Shown: positions 1 through 5,389 of the stretch, piece by piece
How the letters are laid out: each line of letters begins with the position of its first letter
Numbering within the stretch: position 1 is the first letter of the stretch
NCBI GenBank assembly: GCA_007128755.1
Contig: SKWV01000089.1
Coordinates: 1 to 5,389 of the forward strand
Length of the DNA stretch: 5,389 nt
Source: Trueperaceae bacterium
GTDB taxonomy: Bacteria; Deinococcota; Deinococci; Deinococcales; Trueperaceae
Direction of reading: 5' to 3'
Notes under the pieces: generated by a model
Database searches by the model: none
What the model was told of the DNA's origin: nothing
Seen by the model: the letters and a program-made list of their open reading frames with translations, nothing else
Position numbers and translations under genes: made by a program

Positions 1-2011
1 GGTAGGCGCGCAGGAGCGCCACCTCGCGGATCGAGAGACCCGCGTAGAGCACCAGCCGGTTGAGGCGGTCGTGCTCGGCCTCGCCGCGCAGCAGCCTGGA
101 GGTGGCCTCGATGAGGCGCGGACCGGCGCTCCCGAGGTCGATGGCGCCTCCGGCCTGATCCTGGACCTTGAAGACCTCGATGCCGCGCTCGGCGCCCTGC
201 GGGCGCACCACGTACGAGACCTGCTCGAGCACGCGGAAGCCGACGTTCTCGATCAGCGGGAGCACTTCGGAGAGGATCATGCCGCGGCCCGGGTGGTAGA
301 TGCGCAGGAGCGTGACGTCCTCGCCGCGGCGGTCGTCGATCGGGTTGACGAGGTCGACGCGGATGGTGTCGTCGTCGAGCGCCTCGAGCTGCTCGATGTC
401 GTGCAGCGCGCGCACGGCAGAGGTGTCGGCGGTGTAGCGGTCCTCGAACGCGCGCACGTACCTGTCGGCGAGGCGGCGCCCCTGACGCTGGCCGTGCGCC
501 TGCACGAGGCGCTCGCGCAGGTGGTCCTCCCAGGCGCGGCTGAGCTCGGCGACCAAGGCCTCGAGCGAGGGGACGTCGACGGTCGCGGCCTCCACCGTCG
601 TGGTGAAGAAGAAGTGCAGGCGCACCTGCTCCTCGTCCTCGCCCATGGCCAGCTGGTAATCGACGTGCGACGCCTGCAGCGTCGCGCTCAGGCGGGCCTG
701 GATGCGACGTCTGACGGTGGCGTTGAAGCGGTCGCGGGGGAGCACGACCATCACGGCGAGCCCCCGCGCGAGCGGGTCGGGCCGCACGGTCACCCGCACG
801 CCGCGCTCCTGCTCGAGGCCCATGATGGTGCGGATCTCGTCGAGGAGCTGCTTGCTGCTGGCCCAGAAGAGGTCGGGCCGCGGGAGCGAGTTGAAGATCT
901 CGACGATCTGCTTGTAGTCGTGCGAGTCGGTGAGGGCGCCATCGAGCTCGAGCACCCGGCGGAGCTTGCGCCGCAGCACGGGGATCTGATCCGTGGCGGT
1001 GGAGTACGCCTTGCTCGTGAGCAGGCCGACGAAGCGCTGCTCGCCCTTCACCTGCCACCCTTCGCCGAGCTTCTTGATGCCGACGTAGTCCATGCGGGCG
1101 GCGCGGTGGACGGTCGCCTCGGCGTTGGTCTTGGTCACGACCACCACGCGGCCGCCGAGCATGCGCTCACGCAGTCCGGTCGGCAGCTCCGAGACGCGCA
1201 CCGGCTCGGCGTAGGAGCTCTCCTCGACCTTGCGCAGGACGCCGAGGCCGCTCTCCGGCCTGACCTGGAAGTACTGCTCGCCGTCGCGGTCGACGATGTC
1301 GTACTCGCGGTAGCCCAGGAAGACGAAGTTGCCGTCCTTGAGCCACTCCAGGAACGCCGCGTACTCCTCGAGCTCCTCGCCCCGGTTGCGGTGGTGGCCC
1401 TGGGCGCTGCGCTGGCGCACGTCGCGCAGGTAGGCGGCCGCCTCGGCGGCCTTGGCCTGCATGAGCGGGTAGTCGTCGGTCGCCAGGATGACGTCGCCGA
1501 GGACGTTCTCGAGCGCGTGCCGCAGTCCCTCGAGGCGCGCCGGGTCCTCCTCGCGATCGACGAAGAACATCTCGAACGCCTCGCGGGTGCCACCGCCGCC
1601 GTGGCGGTTCGCCAACGACACGATGCGCCCGGCCGCGTCGCGGGTCACGGCGTAGATCGGGTGCAGCAGGTGCGCGAGCTCGAAGCCCTGACGGCGGAGC
1701 TCGGCGCGGACCGAGTCGACGATGAACGGGCGGTCGTGGAGCGCGAGCCGCACGACCGTGAAGGGCGCGTCCCAGCCGGCCACGTCGTCGCTCGGGTTGA
1801 AGACCTCGACCCGGTAGGGGTCGTGGCCGAGGGCATCGAGGAAGGCCAGGCCGTCCTTGGCCAGAGCGTAGAGGGCGTCGGCATCGAAGTGGTCGATGAA
1901 GGCCTCGTCGACCTTCGCGAAGAGCGCCTCGGAGAACGGCGCGAGTTGCTTCGCGCCGTCCTTGCGTGCTCGTTCGATGCGTGTCTTCACCTGTGGGAGC
2001 GTCGCTGGCAT
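1..2011 (-). CDS. gdhB: NAD-specific glutamate dehydrogenase, large (about 180 kDa) class; N-terminal part only
   Basis: This enzyme oxidatively deaminates L-glutamate to 2-oxoglutarate and ammonia with NAD+ in the cytoplasm, usually for glutamate/arginine catabolism. I read 670 uninterrupted residues from the minus strand, running off the window at position 1. Family landmarks occur in order: FNPSDDVAGW (71-80), HDRPFIVDSVRAEL (92-105), GNFVFLGYREY (227-237), GLLTSKAYS (329-337), IPVLRRKLRRVL (343-354), LPRDRFNATVRRRIQ (424-438), an ADIE-like HDIEQLEAL (537-545) and NRLVLYAGLSIREVALLRAY (651-670). This is the regulatory N-terminal portion, which carries ACT-like domains in family members. 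The Rossmann catalytic domain should begin just beyond the window edge; full-length members have roughly 1600 residues. The ATG at 2011 is preferred because GAGAGG (2025-2020) lies 8 bases upstream. An in-frame ATG at 2017 would leave only 2 bases. The gene is divergent from lspA. The class is clear; the symbol gdhB follows Pseudomonas usage. Confidence 0.95.
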   Translation of the reverse strand, partial: MPATLPQVKTRIERARKDGAKQLAPFSEALFAKVDEAFIDHFDADALYALAKDGLAFLDALGHDPYRVEVFNPSDDVAGWDAPFTVVRLALHDRPFIVDSVRAELRRQGFELAHLLHPIYAVTRDAAGRIVSLANRHGGGGTREAFEMFFVDREEDPARLEGLRHALENVLGDVILATDDYPLMQAKAAEAAAYLRDVRQRSAQGHHRNRGEELEEYAAFLEWLKDGNFVFLGYREYDIVDRDGEQYFQVRPESGLGVLRKVEESSYAEPVRVSELPTGLRERMLGGRVVVVTKTNAEATVHRAARMDYVGIKKLGEGWQVKGEQRFVGLLTSKAYSTATDQIPVLRRKLRRVLELDGALTDSHDYKQIVEIFNSLPRPDLFWASSKQLLDEIRTIMGLEQERGVRVTVRPDPLARGLAVMVVLPRDRFNATVRRRIQARLSATLQASHVDYQLAMGEDEEQVRLHFFFTTTVEAATVDVPSLEALVAELSRAWEDHLRERLVQAHGQRQGRRLADRYVRAFEDRYTADTSAVRALHDIEQLEALDDDTIRVDLVNPIDDRRGEDVTLLRIYHPGRGMILSEVLPLIENVGFRVLEQVSYVVRPQGAERGIEVFKVQDQAGGAIDLGSAGPRLIEATSRLLRGEAEHDRLNRLVLYAGLSIREVALLRAY

Positions 2012-2019
2012 GGCCATCG

Positions 2020-2025
2020 CCTCTC
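2020..2025 (-). promoter_or_regulatory. Ribosome binding site of the glutamate dehydrogenase gene
   Basis: The minus strand reads GAGAGG, then CGATGGCC, then ATG. The motif has a normal 8-base spacing to the second of two in-frame ATG codons (2011) and only 2 bases to the first (2017). It therefore decides the start, trimming two residues from the longest reading. Confidence 0.65.
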
Positions 2026-2094
2026 ATCGCAGCGCATCGGCGGTCGTCGCTACACGGGGCGCCACCGAGGCCGAGAAGATCCGTCCTTTTGCTC

Positions 2095-2100
2095 ATCCTA
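2095..2100 (-). promoter_or_regulatory. Possible -10 element for the glutamate dehydrogenase gene
   Basis: The minus strand has TAGGAT here, matching the TAnnnT core of a housekeeping -10 box, about 84 bases before the start codon. The hexamer 17 bases upstream, CTGGCG, is a poor -35 match (3 of 6). It lies in the only intergenic region of the window, which must hold a promoter for this divergent gene. The assignment is weak. Confidence 0.25.
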
Positions 2101-2129
2101 CCGCGGGTCGCGGCGCGCGCCAGGTGCGA

Positions 2130-2135
2130 TAGACT
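2130..2135 (+). promoter_or_regulatory. Probable -10 element giving a leaderless lspA transcript
   Basis: The plus strand reads TAGACT, then six bases CTCCGG, then the lspA ATG at 2142. The hexamer fits the TAnnnT -10 core. Initiation about 7 bases downstream would fall on the A of the ATG, giving an mRNA without a 5' leader. No Shine-Dalgarno motif lies at a useful distance; AGGTG at 2122-2126 is 15 bases away. No good -35 box is seen. Leaderless mRNAs with this geometry are known to be common in Deinococcus. Use of this promoter here is inferred. Confidence 0.45.
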
Positions 2136-2141
2136 CTCCGG

Positions 2142-2675
2142 ATGCGTGCGAGGATCCTCACACCACTCGCGATCGCGACGGCGCTCGTCGCGGTCGACCA
2201 GTGGACGAAGGCGTGGGTCGTCGCCACCATCCCCCTCGGTGTCCGCGAGGCGTCGCTCGGTCTCGGCTTCCACCTGACGCACACGCGCAACCCCGGCGCC
2301 GCCTTCGGCTTCCTGCGCGACTTCAACGTGATCGTGGGCCCGGTGCTGATCGACGGCACGGTGCTCCTGGGGCTGCTGAACCTCGTCGTGTCCGCCGCGA
2401 TCGTCGTCTACCTGGTCCGGCAGGCGGCGCGGCTCGACGCCGTGACCCGCATCGGGCTCGCCCTGGTCTTGGGCGGCGCGATCGGCAATGCCATCGACCG
2501 CCTGCGGCTCGGCTACGTGATCGACTTCATCCACTTCCAGGTCGGTGCGTTCGACTTCCCGGTGTTCAACGTGGCCGACGCCTCCGTCGTGATCGGCGCG
2601 GGGCTGCTGCTGATCGCCGCCATGCAGGGACCGCGCCCCGGAGGCGCAGCCGAAGGAAGCGCTCCCGACCGCTGA
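2142..2675 (+). CDS. lspA: Lipoprotein signal peptidase (signal peptidase II)
   Basis: LspA is an integral-membrane aspartyl protease. It removes the signal peptide of prolipoproteins just before the lipid-modified cysteine, after Lgt has acted. The 177-residue product has the usual family length and motifs: VDQWTK (18-23), TRNPGAAFGFL (48-58), GGAIGNAIDRLRLGYVIDFI (111-130) and VFNVADASVVIGAGLLL (141-157). The catalytic aspartates should be D128 (VIDF) and D146 (NVAD), with supporting D19, N116, D119 and N143. All are present, so the enzyme looks active. Four membrane segments are visible, near 5-27, 66-92, 101-117 and 146-162. The last 15 residues (GPRPGGAAEGSAPDR) are a hydrophilic tail. 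The gene is divergent from glutamate dehydrogenase, and its last 110 bp overlap the 3' end of prmC in antisense. It lacks a Shine-Dalgarno sequence and is probably translated leaderless. Confidence 0.97.
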   Translation: MRARILTPLAIATALVAVDQWTKAWVVATIPLGVREASLGLGFHLTHTRNPGAAFGFLRDFNVIVGPVLIDGTVLLGLLNLVVSAAIVVYLVRQAARLDAVTRIGLALVLGGAIGNAIDRLRLGYVIDFIHFQVGAFDFPVFNVADASVVIGAGLLLIAAMQGPRPGGAAEGSAPDR

Positions 2676-3393
2676 GGTCGCGCTCCAGCCTCCCCTCGGC
2701 CCATCCCGCCGCCAGCGCTTCGCGGCGCAGCACCAGGGCGTTGCGCTCGTCGAGCTCGAGCCACACCACCGTCCCCACGGCGAGCACCCCGTGCGCCGCG
2801 CGCAGCAGGCGGCGGGCCACGTCGAGCCCCTCGCGCCCGGCGTAGAGCGCGCGCTCCGGGTCCCAGCGCACCTCGCTCGGGACGGCGGCGCGGTCGGCAT
2901 CGGGGAGGTAGGGCAGGTTGGCGACGACCACGTCGGCCGCCGCGGCGGCCGCTCGGACCGACGGATGCGCCAGCAGGTCGCTCTCGACCACGTCGATGGC
3001 GAGGCCCAGACTCGCCGCGTTGTCGCGGGCCAAGGCGACGGCTTCGGGCGCGACGTCGGCGGCGACCACGTGGGCGTCGGGGCGAAGGGCGGCGAGCGCC
3101 AGCGCGATCGCGCCGCTCCCCGTCCCGACGTCGAGCACCCTCCAGGGGCGGCCGCCCGGCGGTGGGGCGCCTTGCAGCACCAGTTCGACCAGCCGCTCGG
3201 TCTCCGGGCGCGGGATGAGCACGCCCGGCCGCATCGTCAGCCGGAGCCCGTAGAAGGTCGTCTCACCCAGCACCGCCTGGAGCGGCTCGCGCGCCTCGCG
3301 CCGGCGCAGCGCATCCTCGAGACGGCCCGCCTCGAGCGCGCTCAGCGGCCGTGCGCGCTGGAGCACCTGCTCCGAGCGCGACAGACCCGTCAC
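2566..3393 (-). CDS. prmC: Release factor glutamine N5-methyltransferase (PrmC/HemK); true start unresolved
   Basis: PrmC methylates the glutamine of the GGQ motif in release factors RF1/RF2, using S-adenosylmethionine. Counting from GTG at 3393 (275 residues), the landmarks are PGVLIPRPETE (56-66), the SAM-binding motif I VLDVGTGSGAIALAL (86-100), an acidic motif II residue in AADVA (111-115), and ANLPYLP (158-164). The last takes the place of the usual NPPY and keeps the catalytic-site Asn and Tyr. Recognisable N-terminal helical-domain sequence (RLRAAGIDSADAEAAWLL) continues upstream of 3393 in the same frame, but no ATG, GTG or TTG occurs before a TGA at about 3528-3526. ATC at 3483 (a 305-residue product) or CTG at 3450 are the only candidates. 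The family C-terminus normally ends near residue 250. Here about 25 more residues, rich in arginine, run antisense into lspA. The gene follows jag. Confidence 0.93.
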   Translation of the reverse strand: MTGLSRSEQVLQRARPLSALEAGRLEDALRRREAREPLQAVLGETTFYGLRLTMRPGVLIPRPETERLVELVLQGAPPPGGRPWRVLDVGTGSGAIALALAALRPDAHVVAADVAPEAVALARDNAASLGLAIDVVESDLLAHPSVRAAAAAADVVVANLPYLPDADRAAVPSEVRWDPERALYAGREGLDVARRLLRAAHGVLAVGTVVWLELDERNALVLRREALAAGWAEGRLERDLSGRERFLRLRLRGAVPAWRRSAAAPRRSRRRRRPR

Positions 3394-3483
3394 GCCCTCG
3401 AGCAGCCAGGCGGCCTCGGCGTCGGCCGAGTCGATGCCGGCGGCGCGCAGGCGCTCCGCCGCGCGGCGGCGGGCGCTCCCGAT
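3394..3483 (-). other. Upstream in-frame prmC N-terminal coding segment without a standard start codon
   Basis: This 90-bp stretch translates in the prmC frame as 30 residues that match the first helices of the PrmC N-terminal domain. Examples are ARRRAAERLRAAGIDSADAE and AAWLLEGV, compared with AIS.LQ...SPRRDAEILL in E. coli. Starting at ATC 3483 puts the conserved DAE-type motif about 20 residues in, close to its E. coli position. No Shine-Dalgarno sequence precedes the ATC, and 25 bases separate it from the jag stop. It is either translated from a rare start codon, or a single-base error or mutation has removed the start. Confidence 0.6.
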
Positions 3484-3508
3484 CGACGGTGGCGTGTCGG
3501 CCGCCCGA

Positions 3509-4243
3509 CTACTCGACGGGCTTGATCACGACGCGGCGCGCGCGACCGTCGCCGGTCGATTCGCTCATGATGTCGCTCTCGTCGGCGACGGCCATGTGGA
3601 CCACGCGTCGCTCGGCGGCGCTCATGGGCTCGAGCTCGACGGCGTACCCGCTCTTGCGGACGCGCGCGGCGGCCTTGTGGGCCGTCTGCCGGAGCCGGTC
3701 GTCGCGCCGGCGCTTGTAGCCGCCGACGTCGATCACCACGCGGATGCTCTCGCCCTCGATGCGGTTGACCACGGCGTTCGTGAGGAACTCGAGGGCGGCG
3801 AGCGTGCGGCCGCCCTTGCCGATGATGCGCCCCGAGTCGCCGCCGTAGATCTCGGCGTGGATCTCGTCGTCGCCGTGGGTGACGTCGACCGCGTAGGTGG
3901 GGTCGAGGTTGAGGAGGACGTTCACGAGGAACGACTCGGTGCGCTCGGCGGGCGGCAGGTCGTCGGGGATGATCCCGTAGACGCCGCCGGTCGCGAGCGC
4001 GGCCTCCATGTCGAAGACCTCGTCGTCGGGCTGCTCGGCGGTGGACGTGCGGTCCCACACCTCGGGCTCGCCGTCGTCGCGCTCGTCGTCGTCGTCGGCG
4101 GCTGCGACGTCGTCGTCGGGCTCGTCGTAGCTGGCGTCGTCGGCCGGCGGCGGCTCGAGCAGGTCGTCGCCCTTCGGCTTCTCCTCCTCGTGCACGTCGA
4201 TGCCCAGTCCTTCGAGGTACTGGTCCAGGTCACGTTCGGCCAT
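3509..4243 (-). CDS. jag: Jag/KhpB family RNA-binding protein (KH and R3H domains) with acidic N-terminal tail
   Basis: This 244-residue cytoplasmic protein has a KH domain (about 103-175) with the RNA-contacting GxxG loop GKGG at 142-145. An R3H domain follows (about 177-241) with R212-x3-H216 in AERRVVHMAV. Family members bind RNA, often together with KhpA, and affect cell envelope growth and division. There is no clear Jag_N domain. Residues 1-18 (MAERDLDQYLEGLGIDVH) form a short conserved-looking segment, followed by a likely disordered stretch rich in Asp/Glu at about 19-80. The ATG at 4243 is supported by GAGGAG 5 bases upstream. yidC ends only 12 bases before it, the classic yidC-jag pairing. 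The closing MSES..G..ARRVVIKP resembles Deinococcus-type Jag as I recall it. The specific RNA targets cannot be told from sequence. Confidence 0.93.
   Translation of the reverse strand: MAERDLDQYLEGLGIDVHEEEKPKGDDLLEPPPADDASYDEPDDDVAAADDDDERDDGEPEVWDRTSTAEQPDDEVFDMEAALATGGVYGIIPDDLPPAERTESFLVNVLLNLDPTYAVDVTHGDDEIHAEIYGGDSGRIIGKGGRTLAALEFLTNAVVNRIEGESIRVVIDVGGYKRRRDDRLRQTAHKAAARVRKSGYAVELEPMSAAERRVVHMAVADESDIMSESTGDGRARRVVIKPVE
4071..4143. repeat. GTC/GAC trinucleotide-rich low-complexity tract within jag
   Basis: The plus strand here is dominated by GTC, TCG and CTC triplets, including an uninterrupted run of GTC units at 4085-4096. On the coding strand it gives GAC/GAG/GAT codons for the Asp-rich part of Jag (about residues 34-58, including ADDDDERDD). 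Such runs are prone to slippage and length change. A change of whole triplets would only alter the length of the acidic linker. Confidence 0.6.
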
Positions 4244-4248
4244 CGTCG

Positions 4249-4254
4249 CTCCTC
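4249..4254 (-). promoter_or_regulatory. Ribosome binding site of jag
   Basis: The minus strand reads GAGGAG followed by CGACG and the jag ATG. This strong motif lies between the yidC stop (4258-4256) and the start codon. It fixes the jag start and suggests that the two genes are read from one message. Confidence 0.75.
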
Positions 4255-4255
4255 G

Positions 4256-5389
4256 TCAGCCCTTGGCCTGCGCCGGCGCCGGAGGAGGATTCCCTCGGCT
4301 CAGCAGCCAGTATTGGAAGACTTGCACCAGCATGGATACCACGAAATACACCAGGACCCCGGCAGGGAAGTTGACGATGATGAACACGAACACGAGGTTG
4401 ATGATCATCGCCTGGCGGAGCATCGTGGGGTTGCCACGCGCCGAGTACCACGATTGCGCGAGCATCACGGCCACGTACAGGGCGGGCAGGATGTAGAACG
4501 GGTCGGCCGACCCCAGGTCGGGGATCCAGAGGAAGCCCTCGGCGAACTCGAAGTTCACGAACACCCGCCACAGGATGATGAACAGCGGCATCTGCAGCAG
4601 GATCGGCAGGCAGCCCCCGGCCGGGTTCACGCCGGCGTCCTTGTAGAGCTTCATCATCTCCTGGCTGAGCTTCTCGCGGTCGTCCTTGTACTTCGTCTGC
4701 AGCTTCTTCATCTCGGGCTGCAGCTTCTGCATCCCGAACATCGACCGCGTCTGGGTGGTGATGAGCGGCCACACGAGCACCCGGAAGCCGAGCGTGAGGA
4801 TGATGATGGAGAGCCCCCACGAGGGGACGAAGGAGTGGATGAACTCGAGCGCGATCAGGATCCAGAGCGACATCCGGCCGAGGATGTTGGGCGTGAACAG
4901 TCCCGGAAGGTCGGCGTACCCCTCCTGGTAGAAGCGCACCAGCTCGTTCTTGCCGAGGTAGGTCTGGACGTTGATCGTGACGTCGCCGTCGAACGCCGTC
5001 TGCAGCGCCACGCGGCGATCGCCGAGCGAGATCGCCTGCAGGGGGTCGGTCCCGGGGCCGGGCCGCAGGATGATCGCGTTGCCGGTGTTGTTCGCCGCCG
5101 ACTGCAGCGAGACGTAGCGCGGCGCGTCGAACGGCTGCACCATCGGGTTCAGGACGAAGGAACCGCTCTGGCCGATCTTGATCGTCGGCTGCTGCTGCCG
5201 CCCGATGCCGGGGAAGGCGTACTGGACGATCTCGGGCTCCGCCGCATCGGCGGCGCCCACGTCACGCACCTGCAGCGAGACCTGCATCGTGTGGGACACG
5301 TTCGAGACGACGAGGCGCTTCTCGACCTCGAGCCCCGCGATGCGGTAGCTGAAGAGGCCCTCGTACTCCTCGTCCGACAACCGCCGCCA
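4256..5389 (-). CDS. yidC: Membrane protein insertase YidC (5' end missing)
   Basis: YidC inserts and helps fold inner-membrane proteins, alone or with SecYEG. The frame is open to the window edge and gives 377 residues from the first visible codon (Trp). Residues 1 to about 160 are the distal part of the periplasmic beta-sandwich domain found in long YidC proteins. The conserved insertase core follows. It has a membrane segment carrying the groove arginine R203 (LGFRVLVWPL), a charged cytoplasmic coiled-coil hairpin (about 217-253: MQKLQPEMKKLQTKY, LSQEMMKLY), NPAGGCLPILLQMPLF (255-270), a segment at 297-315, and the last segment with VNFPAGVLVYF (339-349). The C-tail is short and Pro/Ala-rich (NPPPAPAQAKG). 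A TTG at 5380 is not a real start, because the domain continues upstream. The gene is followed after 12 bases by jag. Upstream neighbours, often rnpA and rpmH, are outside the window. Confidence 0.97.
   Translation of the reverse strand, partial: WRRLSDEEYEGLFSYRIAGLEVEKRLVVSNVSHTMQVSLQVRDVGAADAAEPEIVQYAFPGIGRQQQPTIKIGQSGSFVLNPMVQPFDAPRYVSLQSAANNTGNAIILRPGPGTDPLQAISLGDRRVALQTAFDGDVTINVQTYLGKNELVRFYQEGYADLPGLFTPNILGRMSLWILIALEFIHSFVPSWGLSIIILTLGFRVLVWPLITTQTRSMFGMQKLQPEMKKLQTKYKDDREKLSQEMMKLYKDAGVNPAGGCLPILLQMPLFIILWRVFVNFEFAEGFLWIPDLGSADPFYILPALYVAVMLAQSWYSARGNPTMLRQAMIINLVFVFIIVNFPAGVLVYFVVSMLVQVFQYWLLSRGNPPPAPAQAKG

Noticed and set aside
2101..2120. GC-rich stretch (CGCGGGTCGCGGCGCGCGC) as a terminator or operator palindrome
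   Set aside because: It can form only short, imperfect GC pairing, lacks a T-run, and sits upstream of two divergent starts, so base composition explains it adequately.
71..2845. 924-codon open frame on the plus strand
   Set aside because: It lies antisense to the glutamate dehydrogenase gene and then passes through lspA in the wrong frame. Its product is Arg/Ala/Gly/Val-rich with no recognisable domain. Such long mirror frames are expected in very GC-rich DNA.
1167..2900. 577-codon open frame on the minus strand spanning the lspA region
   Set aside because: It reads antisense through lspA and out of frame through both prmC and glutamate dehydrogenase, each of which has clear family motifs in its own frame. 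The composition is low-complexity Arg/Gly/Ala.
3390..4058. 222-codon minus-strand frame overlapping jag and the start of prmC, considered as a source of a prmC start
   Set aside because: It is out of frame with both genes and its product is almost all Arg/Ala/His with no domain. Joining it to prmC would need a frameshift, and nothing in the sequence (slippery run, repeat) suggests one.
5378..5380. TTG as a start for a 374-residue YidC
   Set aside because: The frame stays open to the window edge, and the sequence begins in the middle of the periplasmic domain, so the TTG is an internal leucine codon of a gene cut by the window.

Overview
This is a very GC-rich bacterial window with housekeeping genes packed almost end to end. 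It holds four recognisable loci on the minus strand (yidC, jag/khpB, prmC and an NAD-glutamate dehydrogenase) and one on the plus strand (lspA). The source looks like a member of the Deinococcota, possibly a Trueperaceae-like lineage. I infer this from the short Jag protein, which has an acidic tail in place of a Jag_N domain and an R3H end with an MSES...G..ARR.VIKP pattern that I associate with Deinococcus-type Jag. A leaderless-looking lspA start also fits. The assignment is from memory of these families and is only moderately certain.

Layout, read in the direction of minus-strand transcription: the window opens inside yidC (5389-4256, 5' end missing). Twelve bases later comes jag (4243-3509) with a good Shine-Dalgarno sequence. 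prmC (about 3483 or 3393 to 2566) follows. These three form a probable operon for membrane-protein insertion, an RNA-binding partner, and release-factor methylation. prmC converges on lspA (2142-2675, plus strand), and the two coding regions overlap tail to tail by 110 bp. The 130-bp gap at 2012-2141 is the only real intergenic region. It separates lspA from the divergent glutamate dehydrogenase gene (2011 to beyond position 1, 3' end missing).

YidC inserts and folds inner-membrane proteins, and Jag/KhpB is its usual genomic neighbour. LspA trims the signal peptides of prolipoproteins in the same membrane. PrmC methylates the GGQ glutamine of release factors. The large NAD-GDH is a catabolic enzyme converting glutamate to 2-oxoglutarate and ammonia. 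It appears to be a separate transcription unit.

I see no RNA gene, mobile element, CRISPR array or evident new system. The points worth a second look are local. prmC-homologous coding sequence extends about 30 codons upstream of the first usual start codon. The PrmC stop codon is supplied by the antisense of lspA's conserved FN codons, giving PrmC an arginine-rich tail. lspA has a TAGACT hexamer at leaderless spacing and no Shine-Dalgarno. prmC sits in an unusual place, directly after yidC-jag.
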